Shown: positions 31,052 to 40,433 of the stretch, in pieces
Numbering within the stretch: the first letter of the stretch is position 1
Layout: every line of letters starts with the position of its first letter
Source: Bacteroidales bacterium H5
GTDB taxonomy: Bacteria > Bacteroidota > Bacteroidia > Bacteroidales > Muribaculaceae
Direction: 5' to 3'
Assembly (NCBI GenBank): GCA_001701225.1
Contig: DAAQ01000019.1
Location: 1 to 58,414 of the forward strand
Length of the DNA stretch: 58,414 bases
Position numbers and translations under genes: made by a program
Notes under the pieces: model-generated
What the model was told of the DNA's origin: nothing
Seen by the model: the letters and a program-made list of their open reading frames with translations, nothing else
Databases searched by the model: none

Positions 31052-32203
31052 TCAATCTCCGAGACGCACGCCGACACCGAGCATGAGGTTCTGCGGGTCC
31101 TTGAATGCGCCGAGGCGGTAGCCGGTGTTGATGAAAAGGTGTCTTGTGACGAATGTCTTGAGCGTCAGTGACTGGTAGAACCGCTTGTTTCCGCGGGGCG
31201 AGAGCATGTCATAGCCCATCCCGACATTTATTGCAAAGATCGGCATCGTGAGCTCGGCATGGGCGGAGAGCCCGATGCTGAGTTGGCGCCCGAATGGCGG
31301 ACGGTAGAATTTCATGTCGTCGCCTGTCGTGCCGGAGACCCAGTAGGGGGGCAGTCCGGCGCTCTCGTCATACTGCATGTCGAGCGAGATGCCCGTGGCA
31401 AACATGGGTCCGAACCTGCGCATAGGTGCAATCTGTATGCCCGCGACCCCGAACTTGCCCGGACAGAGATAGGGCTCGCCGTCCAGCCTCACGACCCTCT
31501 TGCGCCATGCGCCATAGGCTACGATGTCGCACAGCCATGGGGAGGCAGTGCTGTTGCCGGGCGCAAGCACGGAGGGAAGTGCGCGCGGCTTTGACTCGGG
31601 GTTCAGGAGCCATGACATCCCTATCTCGGCCCCTATGGTATTCACGCCCGCGTTGGGATGAGAGGTGTTGCCGTTTGAAAAGTGTGCGCCGCTGATTCCG
31701 GCCGAGAGCTGCCAGCGTGGTGTGAGGGAATAGTGCAGTTTTAGGCCCAGGCTCATCATTGCAGTCACCGGCGTGCCGATGGCCGAATTGTCAGGGGCCG
31801 TCTCCCGGTCGTAGTGATGCCAGCCGAAAGCCGCTCCGAAGCGCCACTCATATCCGAGCCAAAAGCGGGTGCCCATGCGCATTATAGGTGCGCCCTGATA
31901 GACAAATGCCGAGACCGGGGTGCCCAGGTCATGTCCGGCGAAGAATGTATGCACATCGAGGCCGATGCCCTGATATACGGCTGCTCCGTCGCCGAGGCTG
32001 AAACCTGCCCGCACGCCTCCCGCAAGGGTGCTATGGATGCCCGCGTTGTCGAGGAATGTATTTGACGGGGGCACGTAGCCTGCCGAGATGGAAGGCCCTA
32101 TGCGCCAACGCAGAGGCACCGCAATCGAGTCGGCGTAACACTGGAAGGCACAGGCCGAAAGGAAAACCGCCGCAAGAATCTTACGGATAAGGTCAGCTGA
32201 CAT
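31052..32203 (-). CDS. PagL-like outer-membrane beta-barrel protein (acyloxyacyl hydrolase family)
   Basis: A 383-residue protein with a signal sequence and a barrel-like alternation of strands. The family motif His174-Phe-Ser176-Asn-Gly is present, as in PagL-type lipid A 3-O-deacylases. The position of the catalytic Glu (His + 14) holds Asn188, so activity is uncertain or uses another residue. The start is ambiguous between 32203 and 32221. The gene overlaps the preceding lipoprotein gene by 11 bases, so both are expressed together, suggesting a joint envelope function. Confidence 0.65.
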   Translation of the reverse strand: MSADLIRKILAAVFLSACAFQCYADSIAVPLRWRIGPSISAGYVPPSNTFLDNAGIHSTLAGGVRAGFSLGDGAAVYQGIGLDVHTFFAGHDLGTPVSAFVYQGAPIMRMGTRFWLGYEWRFGAAFGWHHYDRETAPDNSAIGTPVTAMMSLGLKLHYSLTPRWQLSAGISGAHFSNGNTSHPNAGVNTIGAEIGMSWLLNPESKPRALPSVLAPGNSTASPWLCDIVAYGAWRKRVVRLDGEPYLCPGKFGVAGIQIAPMRRFGPMFATGISLDMQYDESAGLPPYWVSGTTGDDMKFYRPPFGRQLSIGLSAHAELTMPIFAINVGMGYDMLSPRGNKRFYQSLTLKTFVTRHLFINTGYRLGAFKDPQNLMLGVGVRLGD

Positions 32204-33119
32204 CTGTAGAGGTGATTTCATAGCTCACGGGGGCTAATAAGGTACACGTGCCGCCGACCACGTATTCCGTGCCCGAGACCGGGAGGGTGAAGGTGACGGA
32301 AAAGGGAACATTGACAGTGGAATAGTTGACTGAATATCCTATGCGTAGAGTGGTATGCGGCGGAGTGTCAAACGGGAGCTCGAGCCCCGTGTCGAGCCAT
32401 GATGGGGTGAACTCCTCGCGCACGTTGAGCAGTACGGGGCGCGTGGGAGCGTCAGGTATCTGCCAGACACCGTCCGAAAGGGTAGGGAGCACGGCCTGAA
32501 CCTCGATGTTGGTGGCCCATTTCACGTCGGGTACAAACCTGAAATTGCATGGCACGACATAATATGGCCTGAGAAGAAGAGTCTGGTATATGGGGCTGTT
32601 GTTGGTGAACGACTCAGTCCTGCGCAGCACACCGCCGTCCGACACACGCATCATGGAAGCGTCGTATGTGACGGGCCCTATCTGCACCGGCTCGCCGGGA
32701 GCCTCACGGATTGCAATCTCCTCTGACGCATATCCATAGTCGAGTGTGAGGAGCACGTCAATCCCCTGCCCGGAGGCATTCTCGACCGAGCGGAACAGGA
32801 GCCTGTCGCCGTCTACGGTGATGTCCATCGCCGACCAGCGCGTGGTGCATGAGATGCGGCGTATCTCGGACGCGGGGGACTCGCGCGGAAGCTGGTTGCC
32901 GTCCTTGCCGTAATATGCAACTGTGGGCGTGCCTGACAGCAGGGATATGCCCATGGTCTGCAACCCTTTGGGCTGGAATCTGACCGATGCCAGGCCTCCG
33001 TCCCCCTCGAGCTCGACAGAGAAGGCCGAGGGGGTGGTTTCCTCGACAAAAATGTCGTCATTGCAGCCCGAAAGGACAACAGTTGTGATGATAGATACTA
33101 TTATATTGCGCAGATACAT
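32193..33119 (-). CDS. Predicted lipoprotein, unknown
   Basis: A 308-residue protein with a short signal and lipobox (VVLSGC, Cys at about residue 19) and an extended beta-rich mature part with Pro/Thr/Ser-rich strands. No family was recognised. It starts the leftward two-gene unit with the PagL-like protein. No promoter consensus was visible upstream in the 65 bases before the divergent gene. Confidence 0.65.
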   Translation of the reverse strand: MYLRNIIVSIITTVVLSGCNDDIFVEETTPSAFSVELEGDGGLASVRFQPKGLQTMGISLLSGTPTVAYYGKDGNQLPRESPASEIRRISCTTRWSAMDITVDGDRLLFRSVENASGQGIDVLLTLDYGYASEEIAIREAPGEPVQIGPVTYDASMMRVSDGGVLRRTESFTNNSPIYQTLLLRPYYVVPCNFRFVPDVKWATNIEVQAVLPTLSDGVWQIPDAPTRPVLLNVREEFTPSWLDTGLELPFDTPPHTTLRIGYSVNYSTVNVPFSVTFTLPVSGTEYVVGGTCTLLAPVSYEITSTDVS

Positions 33120-33205
33120 GGATAAGGTTGTGATATAATAACGTGAGGGTTGTCCGCGTTATTTCAGCGATGCGGATAAAAATATGCACCAGCTCCAGAG
33201 ACGGC

Positions 33206-33236
33206 TTGCATATCTCACGGAAATTCGCTATCTTTG
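33206..33236 (+). promoter_or_regulatory. Promoter of the secreted T9SS-type protein
   Basis: TTG at 33206-33208, a 20-base spacer and TATCTTTG at 33229-33236. Its position excludes the in-frame ATG at 33184 as a start and supports a start at 33265 (with a possible alternative at 33244). Confidence 0.7.
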
Positions 33237-33264
33237 TAAGTCAATGTCGCAAAAACAGCCCGGA

Positions 33265-34569
33265 ATGAAACAGTTTGTCGCAGCACTATCCATCATAGCC
33301 TCCATATCGCCCCTCTCGGCAGCCACCTTGCGGTGGTACGACACCACGCGCCCCGTCATCAGCCTCGCCGCCCCGTCGGCAAGCGGTCTTAATGAGATAT
33401 GCGTGGCCGGGAATGCCGCGGGTATTACCGCTGTCTTTATCCCCGATTCGGGGAATCCCGCCGGAGTGAGGTGGTATCGCTACTCGTCGATGGGTGGCGG
33501 CTATGCCGAGCAGGTCGCATCGGCCGTCTCGGGCACAGGTTCCGTGCATACCGTGACCGAGGGGGACATGGGCTTCATCATCGAGGATGGCACGGACAGG
33601 TATTATTTCTGGCTTGTCGACTATTCGCGCCACCCCTTCGCGGTCACCTCGATAACCGAGTCTGCCGAACAGGATTGTGGCCGCGTCGCCCTCGACGTAG
33701 CTGGGACGGGCGACGAGATAGCCTATTACTCCATCACTGGACGGCGCATGGTGCTGTCGCGCGAGATAGAGCTGGCATACAATACCCTTGTGTGGGATGA
33801 CGCGCAGGAGAGCTATATCGAGACTCCCGTCAGCGAGAGCCTCGAGAGCCTTCATCCCGTCATACATGCCGACGCACCCCTGTGTGCCACCGATTTCACC
33901 ATCAGCGGCGACAGGTTCATGCGCGAGTGGGGCGAGGGCATCTCCCTGACCTCCGCCTCATTCCAGCCCCGGTCGGTGGCATGCCATACCTCGGCCGTGC
34001 AGACCGAGCGCGAGGCCGACAACGAGGTGAAGCAGCAGACAGGCTCTCTGGGTGGCTCCGCTCCGTGCGAGATCGAGTTTAAGGCTGCTGTCACTGACGG
34101 CGCCCTGTTCCGCGAGTGGCAGTTCTCGCACTATTCCGATTTCGAGGATATCTACCTGCGTGCCTCCGAACTTGAGTTCACCCATACCTTCACCGAGCAG
34201 GGGGCCTCGTATGTGCGCTTCTACTGCGCCAACGCCGACGCGAGCTGCGATGCCTATGGCGAGACCTACGAGATCGGCATAGGAGCCTCGTCGCTAAAGT
34301 GCCCCAATGCCTTCTCGCCATTCAACGAGGACGGCGTCAACGATATCTGGAAGGTGTCATATTCGTCAATCGTCACCTTCGAGTGCTCGATATTCAACCG
34401 CAACGGACGCCGCATAATATCGTTCAGTAATCCCGCCGACGGATGGGATGGCCGTTATGGGGGCAAGTTCGTGCCCGCAGGGGTATATTATTACGTCATC
34501 AAGGCCCGTGGAGCCGACGGCGTGGAATATAATCTTTCGGGCGACATAAACATTGTGGACTATAAATGA
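33265..34569 (+). CDS. Secreted protein with gliding-type C-terminal sorting domain (T9SS cargo)
   Basis: A 434-residue protein with an N-terminal signal peptide (about 1-20) and a long beta-rich, Cys-containing middle. The C-terminal domain (about the last 85 residues) has the CHU_C/gliding-motility pattern: CPNAFSPFNEDGVNDIWKV, FNRNGRRI and DGWDGRYGGKFVPAGVYYYV. Such domains direct export through the type IX secretion system, whose PorQ component is encoded at 50.4 kb. The ligand or activity of the middle region is unknown; there is no enzyme motif. Confidence 0.75.
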   Translation: MKQFVAALSIIASISPLSAATLRWYDTTRPVISLAAPSASGLNEICVAGNAAGITAVFIPDSGNPAGVRWYRYSSMGGGYAEQVASAVSGTGSVHTVTEGDMGFIIEDGTDRYYFWLVDYSRHPFAVTSITESAEQDCGRVALDVAGTGDEIAYYSITGRRMVLSREIELAYNTLVWDDAQESYIETPVSESLESLHPVIHADAPLCATDFTISGDRFMREWGEGISLTSASFQPRSVACHTSAVQTEREADNEVKQQTGSLGGSAPCEIEFKAAVTDGALFREWQFSHYSDFEDIYLRASELEFTHTFTEQGASYVRFYCANADASCDAYGETYEIGIGASSLKCPNAFSPFNEDGVNDIWKVSYSSIVTFECSIFNRNGRRIISFSNPADGWDGRYGGKFVPAGVYYYVIKARGADGVEYNLSGDINIVDYK

Positions 34570-34637
34570 GTATATAATATTGTAGTCCCAGCTAAAAATC
34601 CACACTGAATACAAACCCTATAATACACTATACATCC

Positions 34638-35621
34638 GTGACACCCAACCGCAAGACTTTCCTGGGCTCTGTGGCAGCCCTCACCATACTGGCCCTTACG
34701 GCCCCCTCGGAGCAGGCATCCGCACGCTCGCATCACAACACCACCGAGACATCGGCCCATGCGCCGTCGCCCGTCGTGTCTCCTGTAGTTCCCGGCTCGG
34801 TGACCTTTGCCGGACAGAAGATTGATCTTGACAACACAGACATGGCCGAGCGGCTCGACCGCGAGCTCACCGCCATGAGCTATACCCATACCAATACGTT
34901 GCTGGCGCTAAAGAGGGCCAACAGATATTTCCCGGTCATAGTGCCGATACTCAAGAAGAACAATATCCCGGTCGACATGGCCTATCTCGCCGCAATCGAG
35001 TCGACCCTCAATCCCCGCGCCGTCTCTCCGGCCAAGGCTGCCGGTATGTGGCAGTTCATGCCTTCGACAGGCAAGGAGTACGGACTTGAGGTCAACGCCG
35101 ATGTCGACGAGCGGTTTGATGTCGAGAAATCGACCGAGGCCGCATGCCGCTACCTGCGCAACGCATACGCCAAATATGGCAACTGGGAGTCTGTGGCCGC
35201 CAGCTATAACGGCGGTATGGCCAGGATTACCAACGAGCTCGCCGCACAGCAGGCCGACTCGGCCTACGACCTGTGGCTGACCGACGAGACGATGAGATAC
35301 ATATTCCGTCTGCTGTCGATGAAGCTGATAATGGAGAGCCCCGAGACCTATGGCTATGTCCTCACAGCCGACAATCTGTATCAGCCTCTCGAATACGAGA
35401 CGGTCACCGTGAGCGGACCTGTGGCCGACTGGCCCCAGTGGGCGGTTGACCACGGCACAGACTACCGTACCCTGCGTGAGCACAATCCGTGGATACGCTC
35501 GAAGACCCTCCCCAACAAGACAGGCAAGACGTATCGGGTGAAGATACCCACACGCGACTCGCTCTCGCGTTCAAAGCAGAAAAAAACCGTCTACAATCCG
35601 GCATGGACCGTAGACCGATGA
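34638..35621 (+). CDS. Membrane-bound lytic murein transglycosylase (MltD-like)
   Basis: A 327-residue SLT-type transglycosylase. An N-terminal signal/anchor (about 8-30) is followed by a Ser/Thr/Pro linker. The catalytic domain contains Glu121 in AAIESTLNPRAVSPAKAAGMW and a Gly-Met-Trp-Gln-Phe-Met-Pro motif plus AASYNGG. The C-terminal part is a short extension, with no LysM repeats, unlike E. coli MltD. It cleaves the glycan strands of peptidoglycan. The start is a GTG, as no ATG lies in the frame near it. Confidence 0.8.
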   Translation: MTPNRKTFLGSVAALTILALTAPSEQASARSHHNTTETSAHAPSPVVSPVVPGSVTFAGQKIDLDNTDMAERLDRELTAMSYTHTNTLLALKRANRYFPVIVPILKKNNIPVDMAYLAAIESTLNPRAVSPAKAAGMWQFMPSTGKEYGLEVNADVDERFDVEKSTEAACRYLRNAYAKYGNWESVAASYNGGMARITNELAAQQADSAYDLWLTDETMRYIFRLLSMKLIMESPETYGYVLTADNLYQPLEYETVTVSGPVADWPQWAVDHGTDYRTLREHNPWIRSKTLPNKTGKTYRVKIPTRDSLSRSKQKKTVYNPAWTVDR

Positions 35622-35639
35622 AATCTCCGACACATCCTG

Positions 35640-38513
35640 ATGAACAACGACAAGAATACACCAACCTCCACAATCAGACCATATACCCCCTCGCTTCAGG
35701 TGCTTGGCGCGAGGGTCCACAACCTCAAGAACATTGACGTCGAGATACCGCACAACGCCCTCACTGTAGTGACCGGTCTGAGCGGCAGCGGCAAGTCGTC
35801 GCTGGCGTTCGACACCATCTATGCCGAGGGGCAGAGGAGATATATCGAAACCTTCTCGGCCTATGCGCGCAACATGCTCGGCAACCTCGAGCGACCCGAT
35901 GTCGACAAGATTACGGGGCTATCGCCCGTCATAGCCATAGAACAGAAGACGGTCAACCGCAATCCGCGCTCCACCATAGGCACCACCACCGAGGTCTACG
36001 ATTTCCTGCGCCTGCTCTACGCCCGTGCCGGGACGGCGGTAAGCTATATCACCGGCGAGCCGATGGTCAAGTACACCCGCGACCAGATTGTGTCGCTGAT
36101 CATCGAGCGTTTCGAGGGGCACAAGGTATATATCCTCGCTCCCGTGGTTCGTAACCGCAAGGGACACTATAAGGAACTGTTCGAACAGATGCGCAAGAAA
36201 GGGTTCCTCACCATGAGGGTCGATGGCGAGATACGCGAGCTCACCGTCGGGATGAAGGTAGACCGCTACCGCAACCATGACATCGAGCTTGTGGTCGACC
36301 GCCTCAAGGTTTCGCCCAAAGACCTCACCAGGCTTGAGTCTACCGTGGCCGACGCACTGCGTCAGGGCGAGAAACAGATGATGGTCTATGACGTGGAGGA
36401 TGACAAGGTGTCATATTTCTCGCAGACCCTCATGGATGCCAAGAGCGGCATATCATACCGGGAACCCGCACCGCATAACTTCTCGTTCAACTCGCCCCTC
36501 GGGGCATGTCCCTGCTGCAAGGGACTGGGATATGTCAACATCATAGACCGCGAGAAGGTGATACCCGACCCGAAGCTCTCCATCTACCAGGGTGGCATCG
36601 CCCCTCTGGGCAAGTATCGCAACTCGATGATATTCTGGCAGCTCGAGGCCATCTGCAAGAAATATGGCCATACGCTCAAGACCCCTGTCGGCGAACTGTG
36701 CGAGGAGTGCATGGGCGACATACTCGACGGTACCCCCGAGCGCCTGAACATCGACAACGGCACAGGGGCCACCCTCAACTATTTCCAGACCTACGAGGGG
36801 ATAGTCAAGTATATCGAGATGCAGCAGTCTGACGAGGCCTCGGCGTCGGCCCGCAAGTGGAGCGAGGGATTCTTCACCCGTGGCGTATGCCCGGAGTGCA
36901 AGGGTGACAGGCTCAATCGCGAGGCGCTGCACTATTTCATCGACGGCAAGAATATCGCCGACCTGTGCCGCATGGACATCGCCGAGCTGTACCGGTGGTC
37001 GCTCACCGTCGAGGACCGTCTTGACCCCACACGCCGCATCATAGCATCAGAGATACTGAAGGAGATAAGGAGCCGCCTGAAATTCCTTGTCGATGTCGGG
37101 CTTGAATACCTTCAGCTCGGCCGCGCCTCGGCCACACTCTCGGGCGGAGAGAGCCAGCGCATACGTCTGGCCACGCAGCTCGGAAGCCGTCTGGTCAATG
37201 TGCTCTATATACTCGATGAGCCCTCCATAGGGTTGCATCAGCGCGACAACATGCGCCTGATAAGCTCGCTCAAGCAGTTGCGCGACGCATCGAACTCCAT
37301 ACTTGTGGTCGAGCACGACAAGGACATCATGCTCCAGGCCGACCATATCGTCGACATAGGCCCAAAGGCCGGACGCAAAGGTGGCGAGGTGGTTTTCTCC
37401 GGGACGCCTGCCGAGATGCTCAAGACCGACACCCTCACGGCCCGCTATCTCGACGGGCGCCTCACCATCCCCGTCGCCGACAATCCACGACCCGGCAACG
37501 GCAAGTACCTGGTGCTCCGGGGAGCCACCGGCCACAATCTGCGTGACGTCACCCTCAACCTGCCTTTGGGCAAGCTGATATGCGTGGCCGGAGTCTCGGG
37601 CAGCGGCAAGTCGTCGTTGGTCAACGCCACGCTGCAGCCCATATTGAGCCGCCATTTCTACCGCTCGCTGGGGCAGCCGCTGCCATACGGCTCGATCGAG
37701 GGGATAGATAACATCGACAAGGTTGTCACCGTAGACCAGTCGCCCCTCGGACGCTCGCCGCGCTCCAATCCGGCCACATACACCGGGGTCTTCACCGCCA
37801 TACGCGACCTGTTCACGTCGCTCCCCGAGGCCAAGATACGCGGCTATAAGCCTGGACGCTTCTCGTTCAACGTGGCCGGAGGGCGATGCGAGACCTGCAA
37901 GGGGAACGGCTATAAGACAATCGAAATGAACTTTCTGCCCGACGTGCTCGTGCCGTGCGAGACCTGCGGGGGCAAGCGGTATAACCGCGAGACACTTGAG
38001 GTGAGGTTCAAGGGCAAGTCAATCTCAGACGTGCTCGACATGACCATCAACCAGGCTGTGGAATTCTTTGCGGGAGTCCCCTCGATACTTGGCAAAATCA
38101 AGGTGTTGCAGGATATCGGCCTCGGATATATCAAGCTGGGGCAGCCGTCGTCAACGCTGTCGGGAGGCGAGAACCAGCGCGTCAAGCTGGCTACCGAGCT
38201 TGCACGCCGCGACACGGGAAACACCCTCTTCATACTCGACGAGCCCACCACGGGTCTGCATTTCGACGACATACGCGTGCTGCTCGGCGTGCTCAACCGG
38301 CTCGTAGACAAGGGGAACACCGTGCTTGTCATCGAGCATAACCTCGACATAGTGTGTGCCGCTGACCTCATCATAGACATGGGACCGGGCGGAGGCCGCG
38401 ACGGAGGCTGCATCATAGCCACAGGCACCCCCGCCGAGATTGCCGCCTCAGACTCGCCCACCGCCCCCTATGTCCGCGAGCACCTGTCGCAGTCGCACTC
38501 CGCACACGACTGA
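35640..38513 (+). CDS. uvrA: UvrABC excinuclease subunit A
   Basis: A 957-residue UvrA with two ABC ATPase halves: Walker A GLSGSGKSS (46-54) and GVSGSGKSS in the second half, signature motifs LSGGESQRIRLA and LSGGENQRVKLA, and two zinc modules (CPCCKG and CETCKG...CETC). It finds bulky DNA lesions and loads UvrB. The gene starts 18 bases after the transglycosylase stop. UvrB is encoded 5 kb away on the other strand. The C-terminal coding end contains one of the GTCGCA repeats. Confidence 0.95.
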   Translation: MNNDKNTPTSTIRPYTPSLQVLGARVHNLKNIDVEIPHNALTVVTGLSGSGKSSLAFDTIYAEGQRRYIETFSAYARNMLGNLERPDVDKITGLSPVIAIEQKTVNRNPRSTIGTTTEVYDFLRLLYARAGTAVSYITGEPMVKYTRDQIVSLIIERFEGHKVYILAPVVRNRKGHYKELFEQMRKKGFLTMRVDGEIRELTVGMKVDRYRNHDIELVVDRLKVSPKDLTRLESTVADALRQGEKQMMVYDVEDDKVSYFSQTLMDAKSGISYREPAPHNFSFNSPLGACPCCKGLGYVNIIDREKVIPDPKLSIYQGGIAPLGKYRNSMIFWQLEAICKKYGHTLKTPVGELCEECMGDILDGTPERLNIDNGTGATLNYFQTYEGIVKYIEMQQSDEASASARKWSEGFFTRGVCPECKGDRLNREALHYFIDGKNIADLCRMDIAELYRWSLTVEDRLDPTRRIIASEILKEIRSRLKFLVDVGLEYLQLGRASATLSGGESQRIRLATQLGSRLVNVLYILDEPSIGLHQRDNMRLISSLKQLRDASNSILVVEHDKDIMLQADHIVDIGPKAGRKGGEVVFSGTPAEMLKTDTLTARYLDGRLTIPVADNPRPGNGKYLVLRGATGHNLRDVTLNLPLGKLICVAGVSGSGKSSLVNATLQPILSRHFYRSLGQPLPYGSIEGIDNIDKVVTVDQSPLGRSPRSNPATYTGVFTAIRDLFTSLPEAKIRGYKPGRFSFNVAGGRCETCKGNGYKTIEMNFLPDVLVPCETCGGKRYNRETLEVRFKGKSISDVLDMTINQAVEFFAGVPSILGKIKVLQDIGLGYIKLGQPSSTLSGGENQRVKLATELARRDTGNTLFILDEPTTGLHFDDIRVLLGVLNRLVDKGNTVLVIEHNLDIVCAADLIIDMGPGGGRDGGCIIATGTPAEIAASDSPTAPYVREHLSQSHSAHD

Positions 38514-38521
38514 TGTGCGAC
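38486..38521. repeat. GTCGCA/TGCGAC repeat A
   Basis: GTCGCAGTCGCA followed by a shortened TGCGAC end, overlapping the last codons of uvrA and its stop. It is one of five related intergenic copies in 10 kb. Confidence 0.5.
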
Positions 38522-38572
38522 AACGATGCGAAAAAACCGGAGAAGAGGGCAGCGAGAAATAATAATATTTGC

Positions 38573-38616
38573 ATAATCGTAGGGACGCGGCCTGCCGCTA
38601 ACCTTTACCCACAAGT
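38573..38616 (+). repeat. IS left inverted repeat
   Basis: A 44-bp terminal repeat, identical to the reverse complement of 40140-40183. It contains the transposase stop codon. Confidence 0.9.
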
Positions 38617-40104
38617 AGGAAGGGAATGAGTCTCAATTAGGTATTGATAGATATTCTCAATTCTGTCAATTCCTCTTTTGAATGTTATTATTCCGGGTCT
38701 GGGTTGTGATGGCATTGCGCTCCAGCCGCCCTCGCAGGCCACGGCCCAGGCGGCCCAGGCCAATGACCCCTTTTCATAAGGATTCCTGTATATCTTTTTA
38801 GGAGAATTGAACCTGTCGTTGAGTCTGGAGACAACCTGCAATTCCAGCGGGGTGAAAGCTATTGTGGCGGGTGCGGTGCAGTCGCTGCTGTCATATCCTT
38901 TCTTGACAAGTGCGACCTCATATGCGCTCCTGATGCAGATGGCGAGATTGACGGCGAAGGCCTGCGGGCTTTCGACCTGAATATCCTCTATGCCGAAGCC
39001 TTTTTTCTTAAGAAGACGGTGGAAATCCTCAATAAACCACCTGTTACGATAGTATGCCACTATTTTCCTGGCGTCCTCCGCGGAATCCACCGGCAAAGAG
39101 GTAAGCAGCAGCCAGTCAATCGGTTCATCTTCCTTCGCGGCGCATTCTGTAACCCTGACGAAGGAGAGCTCAACCGACTTTTGCGGATATACGGGCGAAT
39201 GCGGACGACGGATTTTAAGCCTTCCGTAACGGAGTCCCACTTCGGCGTCACGCGCCTTTCTCCGCGGACCTTTCCCGACCGAGACGGTATAGGCCTGCCT
39301 CATTTCCGCGGCGGCGGTATAGGCGAACAGGTCGGCGGTCTTGCCCTGCGGAAGCATCACCACGCGCTTCTTCGAGGCCCGTACGATGATGTCGAGGTTT
39401 TCGTATTCCGAGGGCAAGGTCAGCAGTGGATACATGTCTCCCTCACGGTCCTGTACCATGATGACCCGTATGTCAGGACTCAGGACGCGTCTGACCTGCG
39501 TGGCCGCCTCTATCCAGCGGGAGGACTCAGAGTCCCGCGCCATTACCGGGACATTGTATTTGTAGCGGGTCTTTCCCGTGTCGGGATCCGTGATATAGTA
39601 GGAAGGCTGCCGTCTGCGGTCGGACATGGCGTCCTCTTCCTTAACTCCGCCCAGCGGGCTGGGCTCGCGGCCCCATATCCTCAGATACCCAAATCCTGCG
39701 GGGACTCCCGTGGCCGCATCCATGACAATGGCCGAATGCGAACGCATCCCCTTGTTGGTCCTGGCGCATTCCAGGACCGTCCGTCCAGATTTTTTGAGCC
39801 TTGACAGGACATTCTCCCTGACCACCTCCATGGTATCCTGGGCCACGAGTACCTCCTTGACATTCAACTGCCGCACATTTGCAACTGTCTGATTGACAAG
39901 GCCGGTGGCAATCCTCTCAACCGTGACATTCTCGTTGTTGATAAACCGATAGGCCGCTTTTTTACCTGAAGAGCTCTCACAGGCGCGATTGATTACGGCA
40001 GAGCCGCTGGCCGACATCTCCGTTACCAGGGTCGTATACTCTTTCTCAAGTCTTTTGTCGCCAAAAATACAAGGTGTCTTCATAATGTCGTCTTTATTAA
40101 TCAT
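38605..40104 (-). CDS. IS4-family (Tn5/IS50-like) transposase
   Basis: A 499-residue DDE transposase. The acidic triad is visible as Asp90 (AQDTM), Asp219 (VQDREGD) and Glu359 in the Y-R...I-E...K pattern (YRNRWFIEDFHRLLKKKG), the 'YREK' signature of the IS4 group. The N-terminus contacts the terminal repeat and the C-terminal region is like the Tn5 dimerisation domain. The stop codon TAA at 38605-38607 lies within the left inverted repeat, so the last residues are encoded by the terminal repeat. It is intact, so the element may still be active. Confidence 0.92.
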   Translation of the reverse strand: MINKDDIMKTPCIFGDKRLEKEYTTLVTEMSASGSAVINRACESSSGKKAAYRFINNENVTVERIATGLVNQTVANVRQLNVKEVLVAQDTMEVVRENVLSRLKKSGRTVLECARTNKGMRSHSAIVMDAATGVPAGFGYLRIWGREPSPLGGVKEEDAMSDRRRQPSYYITDPDTGKTRYKYNVPVMARDSESSRWIEAATQVRRVLSPDIRVIMVQDREGDMYPLLTLPSEYENLDIIVRASKKRVVMLPQGKTADLFAYTAAAEMRQAYTVSVGKGPRRKARDAEVGLRYGRLKIRRPHSPVYPQKSVELSFVRVTECAAKEDEPIDWLLLTSLPVDSAEDARKIVAYYRNRWFIEDFHRLLKKKGFGIEDIQVESPQAFAVNLAICIRSAYEVALVKKGYDSSDCTAPATIAFTPLELQVVSRLNDRFNSPKKIYRNPYEKGSLAWAAWAVACEGGWSAMPSQPRPGIITFKRGIDRIENIYQYLIETHSLPTCG

Positions 40105-40139
40105 ACAGATACAACAAATGAGAGCCGTGTCTGGCTCCC

Positions 40140-40183
40140 ACTTGTGGGTAAAGGTTAGCGGCAGGCCGCGTCCCTACGATTAT
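40140..40183 (-). repeat. IS right inverted repeat
   Basis: A 44-bp terminal repeat, identical to the reverse complement of 38573-38616. The outermost bases (ATTAT) are also matched in the left copy. Confidence 0.9.
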
Positions 40184-40196
40184 TGATGTATGCCGT

Positions 40197-40246
40197 GACT
40201 ATCTCCCGAAGAGTTTGCAGATGAGGTCTGAGCGGCACATTCGGCG
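40197..40246 (+). repeat. Duplicated 3' end of ygiQ, left copy
   Basis: About 50 bases nearly identical to 41715-41764. Translated on the minus strand the copy reads R-R-M-C-R-S-D-L-I-C-K-L-F-G-R-stop, matching the ygiQ C-terminus (RRMGRSDLIRKLFGR) with two substitutions. The two copies bracket the AAA ATPase gene. Confidence 0.8.
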
Positions 40247-40387
40247 ATTTGCTTAGACAACATTGCATATTTTTCCAGATAATCCATAGGCGTCTGTGTC
40301 GCAGGGGTCGCGTGGGGGAGTGCGACTGCGACAGGAATGTGGGTAAGGTGTCGGCATTATCGCACCTTTTGAGGCGGGGCGGAGATG
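40247..40387. other. Intergenic stretch between IS and ATPase gene
   Basis: No gene is visible between the duplicated ygiQ end and the promoter. The stretch contains one GTCGCA/TGCGAC repeat (40298-40332). Together with the IS end and left repeat it forms a 329-base non-coding region (40105-40433). Confidence 0.5.
40298..40332. repeat. GTCGCA/TGCGAC repeat B
   Basis: GTCGCAGGGGTCGCG, an 8-base loop, and TGCGACTGCGAC. It can form a stem-loop upstream of the ATPase gene. Confidence 0.55.
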
Positions 40388-40395
40388 TAACTTTG
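40388..40395 (+). promoter_or_regulatory. -7 element of the ATPase gene
   Basis: TAACTTTG, 38 bases before the ATG at 40434, with TTTG at 40368 as a possible -33 (spacing short, 16 bases). Confidence 0.5.
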
Positions 40396-40433
40396 CAGCG
40401 TGAGGACTTTAGAATCCCCTCGCCCAAGAATCC

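Larger units (their letters stand above)
38573..40183. mobile_element. IS4-type insertion sequence with 44-bp perfect inverted repeats
   Basis: The element of 1611 bases begins and ends with 44-bp inverted repeats (38573-38616 and 40140-40183) that match perfectly. The single transposase gene ends inside the left repeat, so part of the repeat is coding. I found no clear target-site duplication next to the outer ends. It lies between uvrA and the duplicated ygiQ end, so it came in after, or beside, that rearrangement. Confidence 0.85.

Noticed and set aside
38555..40200. A target-site duplication around the insertion sequence
   Set aside because: Flanks read outward from the perfect repeats share no direct repeat of four or more bases that I could see.
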